Shown here one piece after another: positions 24,931 to 35,775 of a stretch of 64,000 bases of DNA. Source of the DNA: Uloborus plumipes (Eukaryota > Arthropoda > Arachnida > Araneae > Uloboridae). The notes under the pieces were generated by a model. It made no database searches. It saw only the letters and a list, made by a program, of their open reading frames with translations, and was not told where the DNA came from. A program made the position numbers and the translations under genes. How positions within the stretch are numbered: the stretch's first letter is position 1; every line of letters begins with the position of its first letter. The stretch covers positions 1 through 64,000 of the forward strand of contig JAXGGA010001660.1 in the NCBI GenBank assembly GCA_038373865.1, read 5' to 3'.

Positions 24931-26145
24931 CACAGTCCAGTCACATTAATGTGACCTCAACTTACTTTTGACGTCGACTTTAAATAGCAAACCACAGAAG
25001 GCATTTGGTAGCACAGTGCGGTTGAGGGTATATGAAGGGTGTATAAGGGCTTTGGAAAACAATTCTATAGTTGGCGTAATGCAAAAACTAAGCCATTTAT
25101 CCGACGTACAATAGGGTATGATCATTGGCTTGCGGACCAAGGGTGGAAACATATCCAAAATGGCTGAGTTTTTGAGCTGTTCGCTTGCCATCGTGGTAAA
25201 AGTGTACCATGCATGGCAAAATGGGACTGTTCGAAATCAGCGACGTGGAAAATGCGGTGCACCAGGAGCCATAGATGACAGAGGAGACCGATGGCTGCGG
25301 AGATGCGTTCGAGTTAATAGACGGGCTATCGTTGAGCAACTGACCGCCCAGATGAACCAAGGGTTACCAGCATCGTCTCCCATACTACTGTTTAGCGCAC
25401 GTTGCTCTGCGTCTAGACTTTTGAAGCAGAAGCCTAATTCACGCGCCTATGCTGACTACTGTCCATCGACGACGAACCCTGGAATTTTCAAGCCAGTACC
25501 ACAGCTGGACATCCATTGAGTGGCGATAGGTAGCATTTACTGATGAATAACGTTTTATGCCCCTTCGAACTGACGGATGGTGGCTTAGAAGGCGTGAAAC
25601 CTCTGGAAGGAAACTTCCTGCAACCATTGCCGGAAAGGTCCAAGCTGGAGGCAGATTATGGTCTGGGGAATATTTTCCTGAGGCTCTATGAGTTCACTCA
25701 TTATTGTGGAAGGCACGATAAATCAATAAAAGCACGCATCTGCCCTTTCGGACCATAACCAGCCCGATATGAATATTGTTTTTCCTCTGGATGATGGCAT
25801 CTACCAGCAGGACAATGAGAAGTGCCATACGGCTGCCAGTAAGCATGCGTGATTCGAAGGGCACCAGAATGAGTTTACCGTTCTCCCTTGGCCAGCAAAC
25901 TCACCTGACTTAAGCCCAATCGAGGATCTGTGGGACCATCTCGATGGGTTGTTCGCGCCATGATCCTTACCCGCGTAATCTAACGCAACTAGCCCCTACA
26001 TTGGAGTCGGCATGGCTTAACATTTAAGTGAATACCTTCAGGTACCTAATTGAGACTCTTCCTGCACGTCTTGCAACAGACCGCTCTGAGAGAAGTGGTT
26101 ATTCAGGCTTTTGACAAGTGGTCACATTAATGTGACTGGACTGTG
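24931..26145 (+). mobile_element. Dead Tc1-type transposon
   Basis: Perfect inverted ends CACAGTCCAGTCACATTAAT at 24931 and 26145, continuing to GTGAC; TA flanks at 24929-24930 and 26146-26147, in a (TA)n/(TAGA)n context. The 1.2 kb size matches the intact element at 161-1382, but the terminal sequence is different, so it is another Tc1 lineage. Its transposase is broken. Confidence 0.92.
25085..26115 (+). pseudogene. Tc1-type transposase, frameshifted and with stops
   Basis: The N-terminal part (25118-25519) keeps the helix-turn-helix region (MIIGLRTKGGNISKMAEFL ... VRVNRRAIVEQLT). A frame change follows, then VAFTDE, a stop replacing the usual Ser, and RFMPLRTDGG (first catalytic D); later QQDNEKCHTAASKHA (second D), another stop, and LPWPANSPDLSPIEDLW (catalytic E). 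Counting codons from the second D to the E, including the stop, gives 36 between, the same unusual spacing as in the intact transposase at 194-1240. At least three in-frame stops or shifts make it inactive. Confidence 0.88.
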
Positions 26146-27352
26146 TATATAGATAGATAGATAGTTATTATATCTGTCTTAAATACTAGAATTTTTTTCT
26201 AAATGCTGCCTGAGAAAAAAGGAATGATTTATCTGATGTGAGAAAACCTTCTTTGATGTTCGAGAAGGTAGGCTCGTCTATTCTATGCGGAGCATCAAAT
26301 TAAGTGTTTAATAAGTGTATTTGTACTACTTAAAAATGCCTGACTATACGTGCAAGCATCTACATAACTTAAAAAGTGCTCTTCCCCGCCTATCTGTAGG
26401 TCATCATTTAAAAACTATTTTTGTAATGATATAGGGGTAAGTGGTGTACCTCGGACATTATGTGTACCTCGGACCTAGGCTGATTACAGCTCTGCTTATT
26501 AAAATATTTGAATATCAACATGTGTAGTTGAAATATGCCTCTAGCGGTCTCACTGCATACCTTTCTGTTTTGTGGAAAGCTCATCTTACTGAAGTATTAT
26601 TAAAAAAGAAATCCACCATTCAACAGTAAGTTTTTCCGGTTACTTTTAGGTATATTTATTCTGAAACATATATTGTTTATTCTGAAATGAAGGTAATGCA
26701 TTATACAGTCATATTCTAGCTATAACACCGTGTGCTTGAAACAAAGTTAATCTTAACTGTAACACAATGGTTAACTACTTTGTTTTTTATAATCAAGTGG
26801 TGTACCTCGAACCCAATACAAGTGGTGTACCTTGGACTGGTCCAAGGTACACACTTCTGCAGTGCATAACTATTACAACTCTTAAAATTTCACGTTCTTT
26901 AGTTTTTAGAAATGTCTTTTAAAATTCAAGTGAAATGTTTCCTTCCAAAACTAAAAATTTTAACTTAAATTATGAACTTAATATGCAGTTTTGCAACTGC
27001 ATAATTATGATTTATGGTAAAGCTAATGATGAATTCTTAACTACATTTATATGTGCAATACACCGCCAACTCGGTTATTCCATCCAAGGACTGCAGTCCT
27101 TGGGCGGTTTATATAACGGTGAATGAAAATATTTTTTGAAGATTTTGATTTCCTAACATCAAATGTCAGTAATTTCTCAGTGCAAAAGCAAGAAGAAAAT
27201 AACACACAAAATGATTTTACTGGTATGTCAACATCTGAAGCTAGTACTTCTTTGCCAAGCATTGTCACTCCCCTGAAGAAATAAGGCCATATCCAAAAGC
27301 ACTACCGAAAAAATGACCCCATAGGGGGAAGACCTAAAAGAACGTCTTGTAT

Positions 27353-27872
27353 TTGGTAGTTTGGTAAGACCTCATTTGGAGTATGCTGTTCAGTTTTGGT
27401 CTCCTTATCTGAAGAAAGACATTAATTTATTGGAAAGGGTACAAAGAAGGGCTACAAGGTTAGTAAATGGGTTTTCTAATTTAGACTATGATTCCAGACT
27501 TAGAATGCTTAATATGTATAGTCTTGAGCGAAGGAGAGCCAGAGGGGACATGATTCAGTTGTTTAAATTTATTAAAATGAATGATGTTACGGGGTTAGAT
27601 TTTCGCACGGAAAGCAGGACAAGGGGTCATTGTTTTAAGCTGTTTAAATCCCAGGCTAATCTTGAAATTCGAAAAAATTACTATTTTAGCAGGGTAGTGG
27701 GAACTTGGAACAGCTTACCGGAAGAGGCGGTAAAGAGCAATGGAGTAGATGGCTTTAAGAGGGCCATTGATCTTCATTGGGGTCTTTAATTTGACTAGGA
27801 CCAGCCAAGTTGGGCCCAGAGCCTGCTGTTGGTCGCCACTTTTGTATTTGTATTTGTATTTGTATTTGTATT
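27353..27872 (+). mobile_element. 5'-truncated non-LTR retrotransposon (CR1/jockey-like)
   Basis: Contains the last ~145 residues of a reverse transcriptase polyprotein, a short 3' untranslated region and a tail of (TTTGTA)n at 27841-27872. A 5'-truncated copy with a short tandem-repeat tail is usual for CR1/L2-type elements. The reading frame of the host pogo pseudogene continues on both sides, which pins the insertion between the codons around 27352 and 27873. Any target duplication is short (TGTATT-like). Confidence 0.85.
27361..27789 (+). pseudogene. Reverse transcriptase C-terminal domain, truncated
   Basis: 142 residues without a stop, beginning in the thumb/connection region after the polymerase palm: VRPHLEYAVQFWSPYLKK, LLERVQRRATRLV, LERRRARGDMIQLFKF, then NYYFSRVVGTWNSLPEEAV and FKRAIDLHW at the end. 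This pattern is typical for the end of ORF2 of LINEs. The polymerase motifs and endonuclease are absent because of the 5' truncation; the open state shows it is not old. The Met at 27361 is not a real start; the frame is open from about 27352. Confidence 0.88.
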
Positions 27873-28974
27873 TTGACCGCTACATCCCGGAAAGAGCGTC
27901 TTGAAATAGAAAAGGCTAAAAGGGGGCAATGACAAAAGTAAGGAAAACTAAGACAGTAAAACCCCCTACCGAGCCAGCTAAGAGATAACTTTATTATTCT
28001 TCAGTCTGAACTTGAGAATATTGAAGATTTTTATGAGGAATCCAATATTTCAGAGGAAGATTTTAATGAGCTAGAAGAAGTAGATAACATTAATATTTAG
28101 ATTGGCGATTTTGTTTTGGTGAAATTTGCTGGCACACAAGAAAGCTATCAAATATTTTCTTGCAGAGAGTATTTCTATTGCTAATGATGAATATGCAGTT
28201 AAATTTCTGAAAAAAGATTCAAACTGTGAGAAGTTCACAAGAGAAGGTCCTACCATTTATGAAGTTGAAAAAATGGATATATTCAAGCTACCACACCCAA
28301 TACTATCTAGTGGATCAGAGAAGTAGCTCGAGAAGTTAACGTTTGGAATAGACTTAGGGCAATTCCATCGTTACAGACGTAACAATCGCAGACTTTGAAC
28401 ACAAATAATTCTGGTTTGGGCTGATGAAACTCTTCAATTTTTTTTCCTGTGGTGTAACTTGATGATGTTTATGCTACATTAAATTTGCGTGCAGATTGCT
28501 TAATTACAAAAAAATACAGAAATTAAAAACTGCCTGTTACAGACGTAATTCACAAAACAGCAAAAACTCGACTATGTCATACAACTTACAATATTCCTCT
28601 GAATTATACGAAAATTTTGAACTTTTTTTTTTTTAAATACCTGTTCTAGAGACTTCAAGCTTTCTAAAACCATAAAGATTGTGTGGATTTTGGCTGCCGA
28701 ATTTGTGAAAAAAATTCATAAACTTGTTACGGACGAAACAAAGTGGTGTTACAGACGTAACATATCTGATTTAAAAGTAGAAAACAGTATTTTAAAGCAG
28801 GAATAAACAAAGATTTTTGTGCTAAAACAATACAGTAGCATTAATTAACACATTATTTGAATATTTTAAGTTATACTGCAACAGTTTTAGAAAATTTGGG
28901 TAAGTCTGGGGGAGTTGAGAGCATATGCCGATATGTCAATATGTAACAGTAAATTAATGCATCTTAAGACAATT

Positions 28975-29364
28975 TGTTGCGCGACGAAACAAGGTTCATT
29001 TCAAATCTAATGAATTGCTTACCCAATTTTTGTTGACGTCGCTTCCAAAGGTTCCGGGTGCCTTGAAATTGTATTAACTACGTGAGGTCTGAAGCAAACA
29101 GTCGAAACTCGGTTTAAACTTGAAGATTATTTATTGCAAATAAGAACTACGAACAGAATTAGTAGATGAACTTCAACATGTTAAGAAGGAACAAAATGAA
29201 TATAACAAGATAACATTCTTTAGCGCGGTCAAGCTCCGCGCGCCTGGTGCAAGCTACAACATTTGAATCACGGTTGCAACTGATACCGACGCGTCGACGT
29301 CAGTCCTACGGTTTTATCGAGAGTTAGTAATGTCTTCACTTCTGCTCGGTGGGCATTTTTCACA
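28975..29364 (-). repeat. 3' LTR of BEL/Pao element
   Basis: 390 bp, the downstream LTR relative to the element's minus-strand transcription. It follows directly on the polypurine tract at 29365-29375. Differs from the other LTR at four positions. Confidence 0.95.
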
Positions 29365-29375
29365 CTCCCCACCTT
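29365..29375 (-). other. Polypurine tract
   Basis: Minus-strand AAGGTGGGGAG directly before the 3' LTR, where plus-strand DNA synthesis starts. It lies only 10 bases after the stop codon of the polyprotein. Confidence 0.85.
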
Positions 29376-29385
29376 GAGTTCAGGA

Positions 29386-32300
29386 TCAGGACTCCGGATT
29401 CCGGATTCCGGAACTCAAATTCAGCCCTTCTCGGCTGGGAAGAGAGTTCAAGGACGGTACAGCAACTCCAGACTCCATGGGAACAGTCTCAGGCGGGTCT
29501 TTCCATCTGTTGATCACACATAGGGGAACCGCTCCCACCTCCAAAGGACACAACTTCTTAACAGGACGAATAAAGACACCCGTTTTCGTTTTGACTTTAG
29601 CAACGCGTACAAGTTCATCCTTACTTGGAAACACTTCTAATATTTTACCTAGAGGCCAATCAATTCTCTTACAATTATCGGTCCACACGATAACTATATC
29701 TCCAACTTTTAAAACTGGAGAGTTTCTCTTATTAGCAATCGGATGTCGCAACTGGCCGAGATATTCCGTTCGAAATCTCGAACGGAGATCTTTGCGAATT
29801 TTCTGAACATACGCATGACGTTTATTTAACTTCTGATGATCCAGGGTATCCAAGTCGGGAACGCCTATCTCTCGGATCTCTTGCAAAAACATAGCAGGAG
29901 TAATCGGAGTAAGATCTTCAATGTCATCAGTAACGTACGTCAGCGGTCGGGAATTTACAATGCTCTCACAGTCGCAGAGTACAGTTGACATTTCTTCGTA
30001 ATTCAATGCTGTTCTACCTAGAATTTTTCTTAATATTCTTTTCAACATTCCCACTATTCTTTCCCAAAAACCTCCCCACCAGGGAGCAGACGGGGGGATG
30101 AAAATCCAGGTAATAGAAGAAGCAGTCGTTTGATCTTGAACTTTCTTCCAATCAATTTTACTCAATAGATTTTTCGCACCGACAAAATTTTTCCCGTTAT
30201 CAGAGTAGATAATCGACGGCCTGCCTCTTCTCGCAATGAATCTTCTCAATCCCAAAAGAAAATTATCGGTAGACACCGCGGTGAGCATTTCACAATGGAC
30301 GGCTCTGAAAATAGCACAAGTAAAAATTAAAATCCAAACTTTTGAGCTATCCTTGAGGATTAAGGGTCCAGCCAGATCCGTTCCGATAACTTCAAAAATG
30401 GACGCATCTTTCACGCGATCCTCTGGTAAAAAGCCTTCCTGAACCTCAGGGGGTTTAGAATGAAACCGTCGGCATACCGTACAAGACTTGATTGCCTTTT
30501 TTATCGTCTTCCGACTCTTCAAAATCCAATATTTTTCTCGGAGTGCAGTCATAAGTAATTGTACACCACCATGCCCTAATTCCTGATGTTTCCATCGGAT
30601 GAGACTATGGACAACCGAATGATCAGAGGGAAGTACGATTGGCAGTCGAAAATTCCTGTCGTCATCTCTAAAAAAGATCTTCGTTTTCACTCTAATTAAT
30701 GCATCTTCACCTATTATTGTATTGATAGATTTTAATCGCTCGTCAGGATTCGTACCAAACACTTCTACTTGAACTTGCTTCAAAATAACTTGCTCGGCTT
30801 TCAAAAGTTCTTTACTGTCAAGACCACCGAAACTTCTATCCTTAGCGAGTTTTTTACAATTTTCTATGAATCTGTAGATCCACGCGGTGATTCTTAATAT
30901 TTTGACATAAGAAGAATATCTGTGAAAATATTTTCCCGGATCTTCAGAGTTAGTCGCCGTGATTATTACTTTCTTCTTTTCCGCGTTTACTACTTCCATA
31001 TCCGGCGGAAATTCCCCTTTTGGCCAACCTTCAGCAGATTTATGCAACCAGTCTGGCCCGTGCAGCCATGATGTATGCAACAATTTTTTTACGGTACAAC
31101 CTCGGGACGGAATATCGGCTACATTCATTACACCAGGGACGAAACCCCACTGCTCGATTTTTGTTAATCTTATTTCTTGGACGCGATTTTCTACGAATGT
31201 TGCCCACGGACCCTCCCTTTTTATCCAAAAGAGAACATCCATCGAATCTGTCCAATAGTAAGTTTTCATGGCTTCGATCTGTAAATCACATGATATGGAA
31301 TTAGCTAGTCTGGCTCCGATTGAACAAGCTAATAGTTCAAGACGCGGTATTGTTACCGTTTTCAACGGGGAAACTCGTGCTCTAGCGGCTACTAATTGAC
31401 AAGTTACCGGGGATCCGATGTGTTCCACTCTAAGATATATGCAAGTAGCATACGATGCTTGACATGCATCACAAAAAACATGTAAAGATATATCTTTATG
31501 CTTCAATGGAACGTTAGATAAGCGACGCGGAATTTTCAGATTTTTCAGCCTCTCAATTTCATTTTTCCACTTTTCAAAGCGCTTCACTAGTTGTTCGGGA
31601 AGTTGAGAATCCCATGACGCTTTAATCCTCCAGCATTCTTGTAAAATAATTTTAGGGATCAGAGTTATTGGACAAGTAAAACCGATCGGATCAAAAATTT
31701 GATGAGCAGCTGACAAGATCTTTCTTTTCGTGACCGGTCCATCAATCGCTATTTCTTTGAAATCGCATGATAACGTGTCTTCTTCAGTATTCCATAAGAG
31801 ACCTAAAACAGACACTCGTTTTATTTTCTCAAAGTTAGCATTCTCTGGAATAAATGCATTACTCTGCCAGCCTCTTAGATCAAATTTTGCGGATGACAGA
31901 AGCTTACACGATTGTTGACGGAAATTTTCTAATTCGTCAATGCTATCTACACTGGCTACACAATTATCCACGTAGAAAGAATCTCTTAGCTTTCGCGCGA
32001 TTTCCTTAAGTTCGTCTGGGGCTTGATCGAGATGGTAAGTAAGGGTACCGGCCAACAGAAAAGGGCTACAAGTTACGCCAAAAACGACCCTAGCGTGGCG
32101 ATAAATTACCGTATTTTCTGGATCACCTTCCACCCACCACAAGAAACGCAAAAACTCCCGATCAGCTGGTCGCAATGCTATTTGAAGAAATGCTCTACGA
32201 ATGTCCGCAACTACTCCAAACGCTCCAACTCTAAACCGGTTCAAGATAGTGGGGATCAATTCTATCAAGTTAGGCCCTTTCTCAAGACAATCATTTAAAG

Positions 32301-34716
32301 AAAACCCTGATGGTAAATGTACTGACCCGTCAAAAACTGGACGCACTCTCGTACTAACCGAACTTTCTTTAATTACTGCTCTGTGTGGGAGGTAATGCGA
32401 GGAGGTTTTAACATTATTTTCAGAGACCAAAACCCTCTCTATAATTCCCTCTGTTTCCCATTCACAAAAAACAGTTTCATACTCTCCTAAGTTACCTGCA
32501 GATTTGAGATTTCTTACAGTACTTTTCAAACGCTTTTCCGCTAAATTTTTATGATCATTTAGCGATTGGGGATCTCTTACCCATGGTAAAGAAACAATAT
32601 ATCTCCCGTCATCTTGCCTATCGATTGTATCTTTGAAATGCTTAAACGCTAATTCTTGGGATTCCCGTTTACTTATTTTCTCACCGGGATCCAGAATTCC
32701 CAAAGAATCCAAATTCCACAAATCATTTATTTTAGCGTCGTTAACATGAAGAGACAACGATAACAGCGATTTATCTATTTTAGCTCGCTTTGAATCTTTC
32801 CCTGTGAGTGTCCATCCCAATCTAGTTTTAACAGCAACTAAACCATTCGGAAAATGTTTGATTCCATTTGAATATATTTTATCTGCAATATCCGCCCCCA
32901 ACAACATGTGTATTTTATTATTATTCTCTTCATACAAACATGTTTTACCCATGGACGATATATCGCTCAAAAATATACCAGCCCGTTTTAAGGCTTTAAC
33001 ACATTGGACTGTTGTAGCCTTCGGTATAAATGCACAAATTTTCTTCTGACCCATAACATCAATTTTAAAACTATGCTTCCGATCAATATTGCTCAACTGC
33101 ACAGAATAACAATTATGCCTTTCAATAGTTTCTACCCCTCCAAAAAGTCCATGCTTAACAATTTCAGTTCCCGAACTCTTTAACCCCATTTTATCAGCCG
33201 CAAATTCCGAAATGTAACTTTTTTGTGACCCTCCATCTACAATTATTCGCAACAAGTGCTCTAAACCCTGATTCTGAATACGCACAACCAAAGTTTGCAA
33301 ATAAACCTCATTCGACGAAGATTGGTTTGCGAGAACGGAACTTTCGGAAGGAACATTTTTATCATCAGCAGGTTTTGGCTTGTATTTAGCGAAACACATT
33401 AAAGACGAGTGTTTTCCCGCGCAATGCTTACATTTTACGTTTGCTTTGCAAAACCGAGATATATGCTTCTTAATTTCCAAACACTTGAAACACGCACCTT
33501 TTTTCATCAGAATATCTTTTCTTTCATCTAGCGATAAATTACTAGCGGACGCACATTCAGAACTAATGTGAGAAAATGAATCACAAAACACGCATTTAAA
33601 TTTCTTAGGTTTTTCTACCTCATCGGTTGAAATTAATTCAGAAGCGCTAGCGATTGGTTTCTTATTTTTCCTCGATTCATTTCTTACACGATTTTCGCAA
33701 TTATTTTGTTTACGGGGTGAGGGAAACTCATCGGGGGAAATTTGACTGATATTCACAGACATAATATGCATTGCTCTTTCTCGCGACATCAAAGATTTTA
33801 ACAGAAAATCTAATAATTTTGTTAAATTAGAATGAGTACTATTTTCTAACTTACTATATTCTAAAACTAAATCCGCGGGAAGGATTTTCAACAACATTGG
33901 GCATAATACACTAGCATAATTTTCCGAGCTCAAACCTAACGCTTCTAAACACCGTATTTGTGTTGTACAATTGTCATAAAATTTCCTAAAGGCGCGAACA
34001 TCATTCGAGTCTCTAAGAGGCTGCATATTAATGACATTATTCATATGAGCACTAATTAGTAAGTCAGTATCAGCATATCTGTCCTTTAATGCTTTTATTG
34101 CATTATCATAATTCTCAGATGTAAGTGGAAAACCCTCAACCGTGTTCATAGCAGTTCCACCTAGATAAGCCCTTAAGTAGTTAAACTTGTCCACTTTATC
34201 CAGAAATTCATTCTTATGTATGGCAGATTCAAAACTGTTCCAGAATGTTAACCAATGGCTCACATCTCCGTAAAATTTCGCGATAGTCAATTTCGGAAGT
34301 TTAACTCGCACAGTATCACGAAAGGCTGTTTCAACGCGACTTGGAATTCTGCTACTGTCTACTTCTGTAGAATTCCGATTCAATTCGTGGATTCGTTTTG
34401 CAGCTCTAAATTTGCACACAGTTACTTTTTCGCGGTACTCTTCCGTACTGTTTATTTCCTTTTCAAGCTCGTTGGTTTCAAAATGAGCTTCCAATTCGTT
34501 ATCTACTGAGCTTAGCATTTCAAATTTGAGGTTCAAAATTTCTAAATATTCTTCCAAAAGGTCCGAATTTACTTCGCTGTTTGCCAATTCGTTTTCAATT
34601 TTAGTAATTGCTTTTGTAACCGCAGTTCGCATAATAGTCCGTTTTTTCTTTAATTTATCAAACATTCTTGCAGATATTTCTAACGAACTATTCTCATTTT
34701 CTTGCGACATTTTCAA
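29386..34716 (-). CDS. BEL/Pao Gag-Pol polyprotein, intact
   Basis: 1776 residues in one open frame. Order of domains: a charged helical N-terminus (1-120); the Gag-like DUF1759 region (about 135-290, LPKLTIAKFYGD); three Cys/His knuckle-like clusters (375-388, 409-423, 429-441); the aspartic protease (about 480-620) with VDGGS at 493-497, where many retropepsins have D(S/T)G; reverse transcriptase (about 780-960) with VADIRRAF at 836 and FYVDN at 914-918 in place of YVDD; RNase H (about 1075-1210, with FCDA and YWTDS); integrase zinc-binding part with H near 1371 and C1412/C1415; integrase core with D1447, D1506 and E1552; and the C-terminal DUF5641 segment (about 1640-1730). The Met at 34716 lies 61 bases inside the 5' LTR. 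All regions needed by a BEL/Pao element are there, so it may be able to transpose. DGG and YVDN are seen in other BEL/Pao members as far as I recall. Confidence 0.96.
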   Translation of the reverse strand: MKMSQENENSSLEISARMFDKLKKKRTIMRTAVTKAITKIENELANSEVNSDLLEEYLEILNLKFEMLSSVDNELEAHFETNELEKEINSTEEYREKVTVCKFRAAKRIHELNRNSTEVDSSRIPSRVETAFRDTVRVKLPKLTIAKFYGDVSHWLTFWNSFESAIHKNEFLDKVDKFNYLRAYLGGTAMNTVEGFPLTSENYDNAIKALKDRYADTDLLISAHMNNVINMQPLRDSNDVRAFRKFYDNCTTQIRCLEALGLSSENYASVLCPMLLKILPADLVLEYSKLENSTHSNLTKLLDFLLKSLMSRERAMHIMSVNISQISPDEFPSPRKQNNCENRVRNESRKNKKPIASASELISTDEVEKPKKFKCVFCDSFSHISSECASASNLSLDERKDILMKKGACFKCLEIKKHISRFCKANVKCKHCAGKHSSLMCFAKYKPKPADDKNVPSESSVLANQSSSNEVYLQTLVVRIQNQGLEHLLRIIVDGGSQKSYISEFAADKMGLKSSGTEIVKHGLFGGVETIERHNCYSVQLSNIDRKHSFKIDVMGQKKICAFIPKATTVQCVKALKRAGIFLSDISSMGKTCLYEENNNKIHMLLGADIADKIYSNGIKHFPNGLVAVKTRLGWTLTGKDSKRAKIDKSLLSLSLHVNDAKINDLWNLDSLGILDPGEKISKRESQELAFKHFKDTIDRQDDGRYIVSLPWVRDPQSLNDHKNLAEKRLKSTVRNLKSAGNLGEYETVFCEWETEGIIERVLVSENNVKTSSHYLPHRAVIKESSVSTRVRPVFDGSVHLPSGFSLNDCLEKGPNLIELIPTILNRFRVGAFGVVADIRRAFLQIALRPADREFLRFLWWVEGDPENTVIYRHARVVFGVTCSPFLLAGTLTYHLDQAPDELKEIARKLRDSFYVDNCVASVDSIDELENFRQQSCKLLSSAKFDLRGWQSNAFIPENANFEKIKRVSVLGLLWNTEEDTLSCDFKEIAIDGPVTKRKILSAAHQIFDPIGFTCPITLIPKIILQECWRIKASWDSQLPEQLVKRFEKWKNEIERLKNLKIPRRLSNVPLKHKDISLHVFCDACQASYATCIYLRVEHIGSPVTCQLVAARARVSPLKTVTIPRLELLACSIGARLANSISCDLQIEAMKTYYWTDSMDVLFWIKREGPWATFVENRVQEIRLTKIEQWGFVPGVMNVADIPSRGCTVKKLLHTSWLHGPDWLHKSAEGWPKGEFPPDMEVVNAEKKKVIITATNSEDPGKYFHRYSSYVKILRITAWIYRFIENCKKLAKDRSFGGLDSKELLKAEQVILKQVQVEVFGTNPDERLKSINTIIGEDALIRVKTKIFFRDDDRNFRLPIVLPSDHSVVHSLIRWKHQELGHGGVQLLMTALREKYWILKSRKTIKKAIKSCTVCRRFHSKPPEVQEGFLPEDRVKDASIFEVIGTDLAGPLILKDSSKVWILIFTCAIFRAVHCEMLTAVSTDNFLLGLRRFIARRGRPSIIYSDNGKNFVGAKNLLSKIDWKKVQDQTTASSITWIFIPPSAPWWGGFWERIVGMLKRILRKILGRTALNYEEMSTVLCDCESIVNSRPLTYVTDDIEDLTPITPAMFLQEIREIGVPDLDTLDHQKLNKRHAYVQKIRKDLRSRFRTEYLGQLRHPIANKRNSPVLKVGDIVIVWTDNCKRIDWPLGKILEVFPSKDELVRVAKVKTKTGVFIRPVKKLCPLEVGAVPLCVINRWKDPPETVPMESGVAVPSLNSLPSREGLNLSSGIRNPES

Positions 34717-34760
34717 TAAAGCAGTTTACTTTAAATTCACACAAAACAATTTCACTGCAA

Positions 34761-34777
34761 TCCCGGCAGGGATGCCA
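34761..34777 (-). other. tRNA primer binding site
   Basis: Minus-strand TGGCATCCCTGCCGGGA follows the 5' LTR without spacer. It begins TGG, the complement of a tRNA CCA end, as expected for reverse-transcription priming. I cannot name the tRNA with certainty. Confidence 0.75.
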
Positions 34778-35167
34778 TGTTGCGCGACGAAACAAGGTTC
34801 ATTTCAAATCTAATGAATTGCTTACCCAATTTTTGTTGACGTCGCTTCCAAAGGTTCCGGGTGCCTTGAAATTGTATTAACTACGTGAGGTCTGAAGCAA
34901 ACAGTCGAAACTCGGTTTAAACTTGAAGATTATTTATTGCAAATAAGAACTACGAACAGAATTAGTAGATGAACTTCAACATGTTAAGAAGGAACAAAAT
35001 GAATATAACAAGATAACATTCTTTAGCGCGGTCAAGCTCCGCGCGCCTGGTGCAAGCTACAACATTTGAATCACGGTTGCCTCTGATACTGACGCGTCGA
35101 CGTCAGTCCTACGGTTTTATCGAGAGTTAGTAGTGTCTTCACTTCTGCTCGGTGGGCATTTTTCACA
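34778..35167 (-). repeat. 5' LTR of BEL/Pao element
   Basis: 390 bp, the promoter-bearing LTR relative to the minus-strand transcript. The primer binding site begins at its inner edge (34777). I did not identify a convincing TATA box within it. Confidence 0.95.
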
Positions 35168-35318
35168 CAATTATTTCCAAGAAAGATTGACACAAGAAAA
35201 GTTTAGAAGGGCCTTCACACAAATTTATTTATTTGTATTCTTAAAATTAATGCATAATGGGGCTGCTTCATAAAAAAATCGGGAAAAGTAAATTACTTCC
35301 TGGAATCAGTGGTTGGTC

Positions 35319-35775
35319 TTAGGAGAACTTAAAAATTTGAAAATGTTGGATAATATAGCAGAATACTAGTACCAAACTAAAATTTAACCTTCTTGGTGAC
35401 AGTTGGTCAATTTTGATAATTTTTTTGAATGAAAAAATGTGTCCTATTTCGTCTGACGTTCTCTCAATTCGAACGGCATTTTCGTATTCTGTTCTGTCGG
35501 CTTTTGGCAAATTCGCGATGTTAGCCCACCGTTCTTCCAATTTTGGCGTCAGCTTTAAGACATTTTCCTGGGGCATATACATAATTTTAACTTTTTCTGC
35601 AATGGAATTTGCACACTGAAAAAAGGAAAGAGCGTCGTTGACAAATGCTGTTCTAGATCTTACTCTCTGCCAAACCTGGTGCTTGACCATACCCCCAACT
35701 CCATCCACAGCTCCCTTTCCATGTGACGTAGCGAAGAAATGCCAGTTGAGGTATAAATTATAATCAGTTATACCA
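35319..35775 (-). pseudogene. DNA transposase remnant with HGKGAVDGVGG motif
   Basis: The open frame reaches further upstream than its first Met: DYNLYLNWHFFATSH then GKGAVDGVGGMVKHQVW and RVRSRTAFVNDALSFFQCAN, with the rest low in recognisable motif. From memory, ATSHGKGxxDGxGGxxK occurs in many uncharacterised transposon-borne proteins of arthropods and Hydra, where it marks a conserved part of the transposase core or just after it. Only about 150 residues remain; N-terminal and most catalytic parts are missing. It reads in the direction opposite to the host pogo relic. Confidence 0.6.

Larger units (their letters stand above)
27130..28327 (+). pseudogene. Pogo-like transposase C-terminal relic, split by a LINE
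   Basis: Before the LINE one can read a Tigger-like tail: NIFEDFDFLTSNVSNFS, then TSEASTSLPSIVTP, then PYPKA-like and GRPKRTSCI. After the LINE, at 27874, the frame resumes as LTATSRKERLEIEKAKRGQ, in the position where such transposases have ILTDTP(x)K. Further on come SELENIEDFYEESNISEED, a DFVLVKFAG segment and VKFLKKDSNCEKF, ending at a TAG (28325-28327). Stops and shifts interrupt it several times, and no DDE catalytic domain or N-terminal helix-turn-helix is visible upstream of 27130. Confidence 0.65.
28975..35167 (-). mobile_element. Complete BEL/Pao LTR retrotransposon
   Basis: 6193 bp with LTRs of 390 bp at both ends and a 5-bp duplication CAATT (28970-28974, 35168-35172). The LTRs start TGTTGCGCG and end TTTTTCACA in the plus orientation. 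I count four base differences between them (near 29289, 29297 and 29332 in the left LTR), about 1%, so the insertion is recent. Primer binding site, polypurine tract and a single uninterrupted Gag-Pol frame are all present, and no envelope-type frame follows. It sits within a Sola-like element within a pogo-like element. Confidence 0.96.

Noticed and set aside
28975..35167. Envelope-carrying endogenous retrovirus
   Set aside because: No frame other than Gag-Pol exists between the LTRs; the stop codon lies 10 bases from the polypurine tract.
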